DNA of 64,000 nucleotides from Panopea generosa (Eukaryota > Mollusca > Bivalvia > Adapedonta > Hiatellidae): NCBI GenBank assembly GCA_029582155.1, contig CM055899.1, forward strand, positions 59,003,349 through 59,067,348. The letters are read 5' to 3'. This document shows, piece by piece, positions 61,205 through 64,000 of the stretch; position 1 is the stretch's first letter; every line of letters begins with the position of its first letter. A program made the translations under genes and the position numbers. Under the pieces are notes generated by a model. The model was not told the DNA's origin, did no database searches, and saw only the letters and a program-made list of their open reading frames with translations.

Positions 61205-62520
61205 AGTTTGACTGGGAAATGATTGCAAGTTTGGGATGGGCTGGGAAATGATTGTAAGTTTGAATTGGGCTGGGAAATGATTGTAAGTTTGGGTTGGGCT
61301 TGGAAATGATTGTAAGTTTGAGTTGCGCTTGGAAATGATTGTAAGTTTGAGTTGGGCTTGGAAATGATTGTAAGTTTGAGTTGGACTGGGAAATGTTTGT
61401 AAGTTTGAATTGGGCTGGGAAATGATTGTAAGTTTGGGTTTGGCTGGGAAATGATTGTAAGTTTGAGTTGGGCTGGGAAATGATTGTAAGTTTGAGTTGG
61501 ACTAGGAAATGATTGTAAGTTTGAGTTGGACTGGGAAATGATTGTAAGTTTGAGTTGGACTGGGAAATGATTGTAAGTTTGGGTTGGGCTCGGAAATGAC
61601 TGTAAGTTTGAGTTGGACTGGGAAATGATTGTAAGTTTGAGTTGGGCTTGGAAATGATTGCAAGTTTGAGTTGGACTGGGAAATGTTTGTAAGTTTGAGT
61701 TTGACTGGGAAATGATTGTAAGTTTGAGTTGGACTGGGAAATTATTGTAAGTTTGAGTGCGGCTGGGAAATGATTGTAAGTTTGAGTGCGGCTGGGAAAT
61801 GATTGTAAGTTTGAGTTGGACTGGGAAATGATTGTAAGTTTGGGTTGGGCTGGAAAATGATTGTAAGTTTGGGTTGGGCTGGGAAATGATTGTAAGTTTG
61901 GGTTGGGCTGGAAAATGATTGTAAGTTTGAGTTGGGCTGGGAAATGATTGTAAGTTTGAGTTGGGCTGGGAAATGATTGTAAGTTTGGGTTGGGCTGGAA
62001 AATGATTGTAAGTTTGAGTTGGGCTAGGAAATGATTGTAAGTTTGAGTTGGGCTGGAAAATGATTGTAAGTTTGAGTTGGGCTTGGAAATGATTGTAAGT
62101 TTGAGTTGGACTGGGAAATGTTTGTAAGTTTGAGTTTGACTGGGAAATGATTGTAAGTTTGAGTTGGACTGGGAAATTATTGTAAGTTTGAGTGCGGCTG
62201 GGAAATGATTGTAAGTTTGAGTGCGGCTGGGAAATGATTGTAAGTTTGAGTTGGACTGGGAAATGATTGTAAGTTTGGGTTGGGCTGGAAAATGATTGTA
62301 AGTTTGAGTTGGGCTGGGAAATGATTGTAAGTTTGGGTTGGGCTGGAAAATGATTGTAAGTTTGAGTTGGGCTGGGAAATGATTGTAAGTTTGAGTTGGG
62401 CTGGGAAATGATTGTAAGTTTGGGTTGGGCTGGAAAATGATTGTAAGTTTGAGTTGGGCTGGGAAATGATTGTAAGTTTGAGTTGGGTTGGGAAATGATT
62501 GTAAGTTTAAGTATGGTTAG
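61205..62520. repeat. Minisatellite, 29-bp unit, ~45 copies
   Basis: The unit is CTGGGAAATGATTGTAAGTT followed by TGAGTTGGG. Variants (TTGGAC, TGCGGC, CTTGG, GGGTTGG) recur in fixed order: a block from about 61640 recurs 435 bp later (15 units), for example the rare TTTGACTGGG variant at about 61699 and 62134. The right end decays into related GGTTAGG..GTTGTAA units to about 62600. Confidence 0.95.
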
Positions 62521-63799
62521 GGAACAGCTGTTGTAACGTTAGGTGTGACATGAGAATAGTTAAAAGTTTGTGTTCGGTTAGGAACAATTATTGTTAACTT
62601 GGCTGGGCAATGGTAACATGTTTTTTCAACAGGAGAACATTCAGCATCTAAGACATACCATTATCTTTGATCAGGCTGTCCTTAAAAATATGTTCTTTTG
62701 CCATGCTCCTACCTACGTACACAAATTGCAGCTACTCCATTTTTTTTTTTACTTTCAAAGTTGTGATATTTTTTTTTCATGATATCTGACAATGTTTTGT
62801 TTAAATTAACACTAAACAATCAAACTCATGCAAAAAGAAAAAAACAACTTCCCACACACCCATATAGAAAGTACTGGGTCGGATAACAGCAAACAAACAT
62901 TTTTAATGATGGACTTATGCTGGTAAGATTTTAAGTAAAACAGCAGACAGCAATGCAAATATGACCCCCCTGTATTGACTTTGCTACACATTGTGCTACT
63001 TAATACACAGATATGTAACGACAAAGTACAGAGACAACTCAAAATTTAATTTTGCTACAGTACCAGGAAAAGCAATACCCAAATACAAAATCACCTTGCA
63101 ACAAAATTTTGAGATATCGTTAAAACCCATCTCACATTTCACTGTTATACCATATCAAAAAGTGAAAAGAACTTGTGATAAAATTAAAAAAGAAATTTAA
63201 GAATATTATCTTACTCTTCAAGGATAAACACACTTTTATCAATTTAACTGTACAAGCACCCAAATGACCTTCTGCCTGATAATATTTTCACACCATAAAA
63301 TCGCAGGCTGATCCTTTTGAAAGGTTCAAACAACAAAAGACTGAAAAAAATGTATAATGGGCAATACAAAACCAGTCATTTTGTTACGATGCGTATCATT
63401 CACTATTGTGGTGGAGAAGAGACCATATTCAAGTTTGCTAATATTAAGATGTCTCGCCTTTATACGGACTCAGGCAGCCATGACCACCATTTTATTCGTA
63501 TTAAAATCTTAAATGGGATAAAGTATGACTTTTTGACCTAGCATATTAACGATGCTACACTGCTGAATCATTACAAATCGCCAAACACAGCTTCCCCGTC
63601 TCGACCTAAACAGAACATAATTGGGTATCTTGACAGTACAAGGTCATTTGGATGGCTCAGAATATGCGAGACATTTCTTTTCTTTAGTTTTGATCCTTTT
63701 AAGTTGAGGTAAGTTTTAAACACCATAAACATTATAAAAGTGTGTGCAAAGGAATAGACGGCTACAAGCCACGTGTGACTGACTGGCAAATCCAATATT

Positions 63800-63930
63800 T
63801 GTGTTGTGTAAAGTATAACACTTGTATTGTATGGTATAACATTTGTATTGTATGATATAACACTTGTATTGTAAGGTGTAACACTTGTATGATATAACAC
63901 TTGTATTATATGGTTTAAGTTCTATTGTAT
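63800..63930. repeat. Tandem repeat, ~20-24 bp unit, ~6 copies
   Basis: The unit is GTATAACACTTGTATTGTAT with GG or GA variants. Minus-strand ORFs reading YNTSVI..YNTSVI across it are repeat translations. Confidence 0.85.
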
Positions 63931-64000
63931 AGTATAATGTCTCCATGTCATTCTGTAAGCAGCTTTTTAACATAAAGTTTATAGACCCAGCAGGTTTCAA

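Larger units (their letters stand above)
57999..64000 (-). other. msi intron (part), no exon found
   Basis: At least 6 kb of intron. It holds tandem repeats at 58379, 61205 and 63800, a SINE at 60120, a MITE at 60606 and an inverted repeat near 59700. Minus- and plus-strand ORFs here are short and not protein-like. Confidence 0.65.

Noticed and set aside
63317..63541. Search for msi RRM1 or the first half of RRM2 between 58 and 64 kb
   Set aside because: No stretch encoding the KIFVGGL or MFIGGL motifs was seen on the minus strand; the plus-strand ORF here is unrelated.

Overview
This is AT-rich eukaryotic DNA from an invertebrate, most likely a mollusc and plausibly a bivalve. There are no dense ORFs. 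The genes have small exons with GT-AG introns, and minisatellites, tRNA-derived SINEs and MITEs are abundant. The tandem element at the left edge (roughly 167-bp units and a hairpin tail reading TGAGCC-TTT-GGCTCA) resembles the pearl/Helentron-like repeats of bivalve genomes. The organism call is an inference.

The main gene is the 3' two thirds of a Musashi-family RNA-binding protein (msi), read on the minus strand from about 58.0 kb down to 11.3 kb. I reconstructed it from splice sites and reading frame, because most of its exons are too short to stand out as ORFs. In transcript order the coding pieces are 57998-57950 and 32897-32815 (middle of RRM2), 31953-31869 (end of RRM2 and the VECKKAQPKEVM signature), 29679-29617, 29302-29246, 26953-26825, 19632-19525, 16815-16594, 13994-13813, and 12926-12888, which ends in NGYH and a stop. 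The 3'UTR appears to continue in a separate exon from 11826 downward. RRM1 and the 5' end lie beyond position 64000. Every exon between RRM2 and the last two is a multiple of 3 and phase 1-1, so the low-complexity C-terminal tail is built for cassette splicing.

Downstream on the same strand (1.4-5.2 kb) is the 3' end of a second gene that I do not recognise. It has two phase-compatible exons and a polyadenylation signal; a 500-base N gap lies in the intron between them.

The 25-kb intron that interrupts RRM2 holds two speculative minus-strand exons (52.3 kb, with an ATG and a strong donor, and 44.3 kb, a 30-bp microexon). They could be an alternative RRM-less Musashi start or a nested small gene. 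The rest is introns and intergenic DNA with at least four SINE families, two MITE families (one with TTAA target sites, one with TA), and large minisatellites of 29, 38, 45 and 50 bp units.
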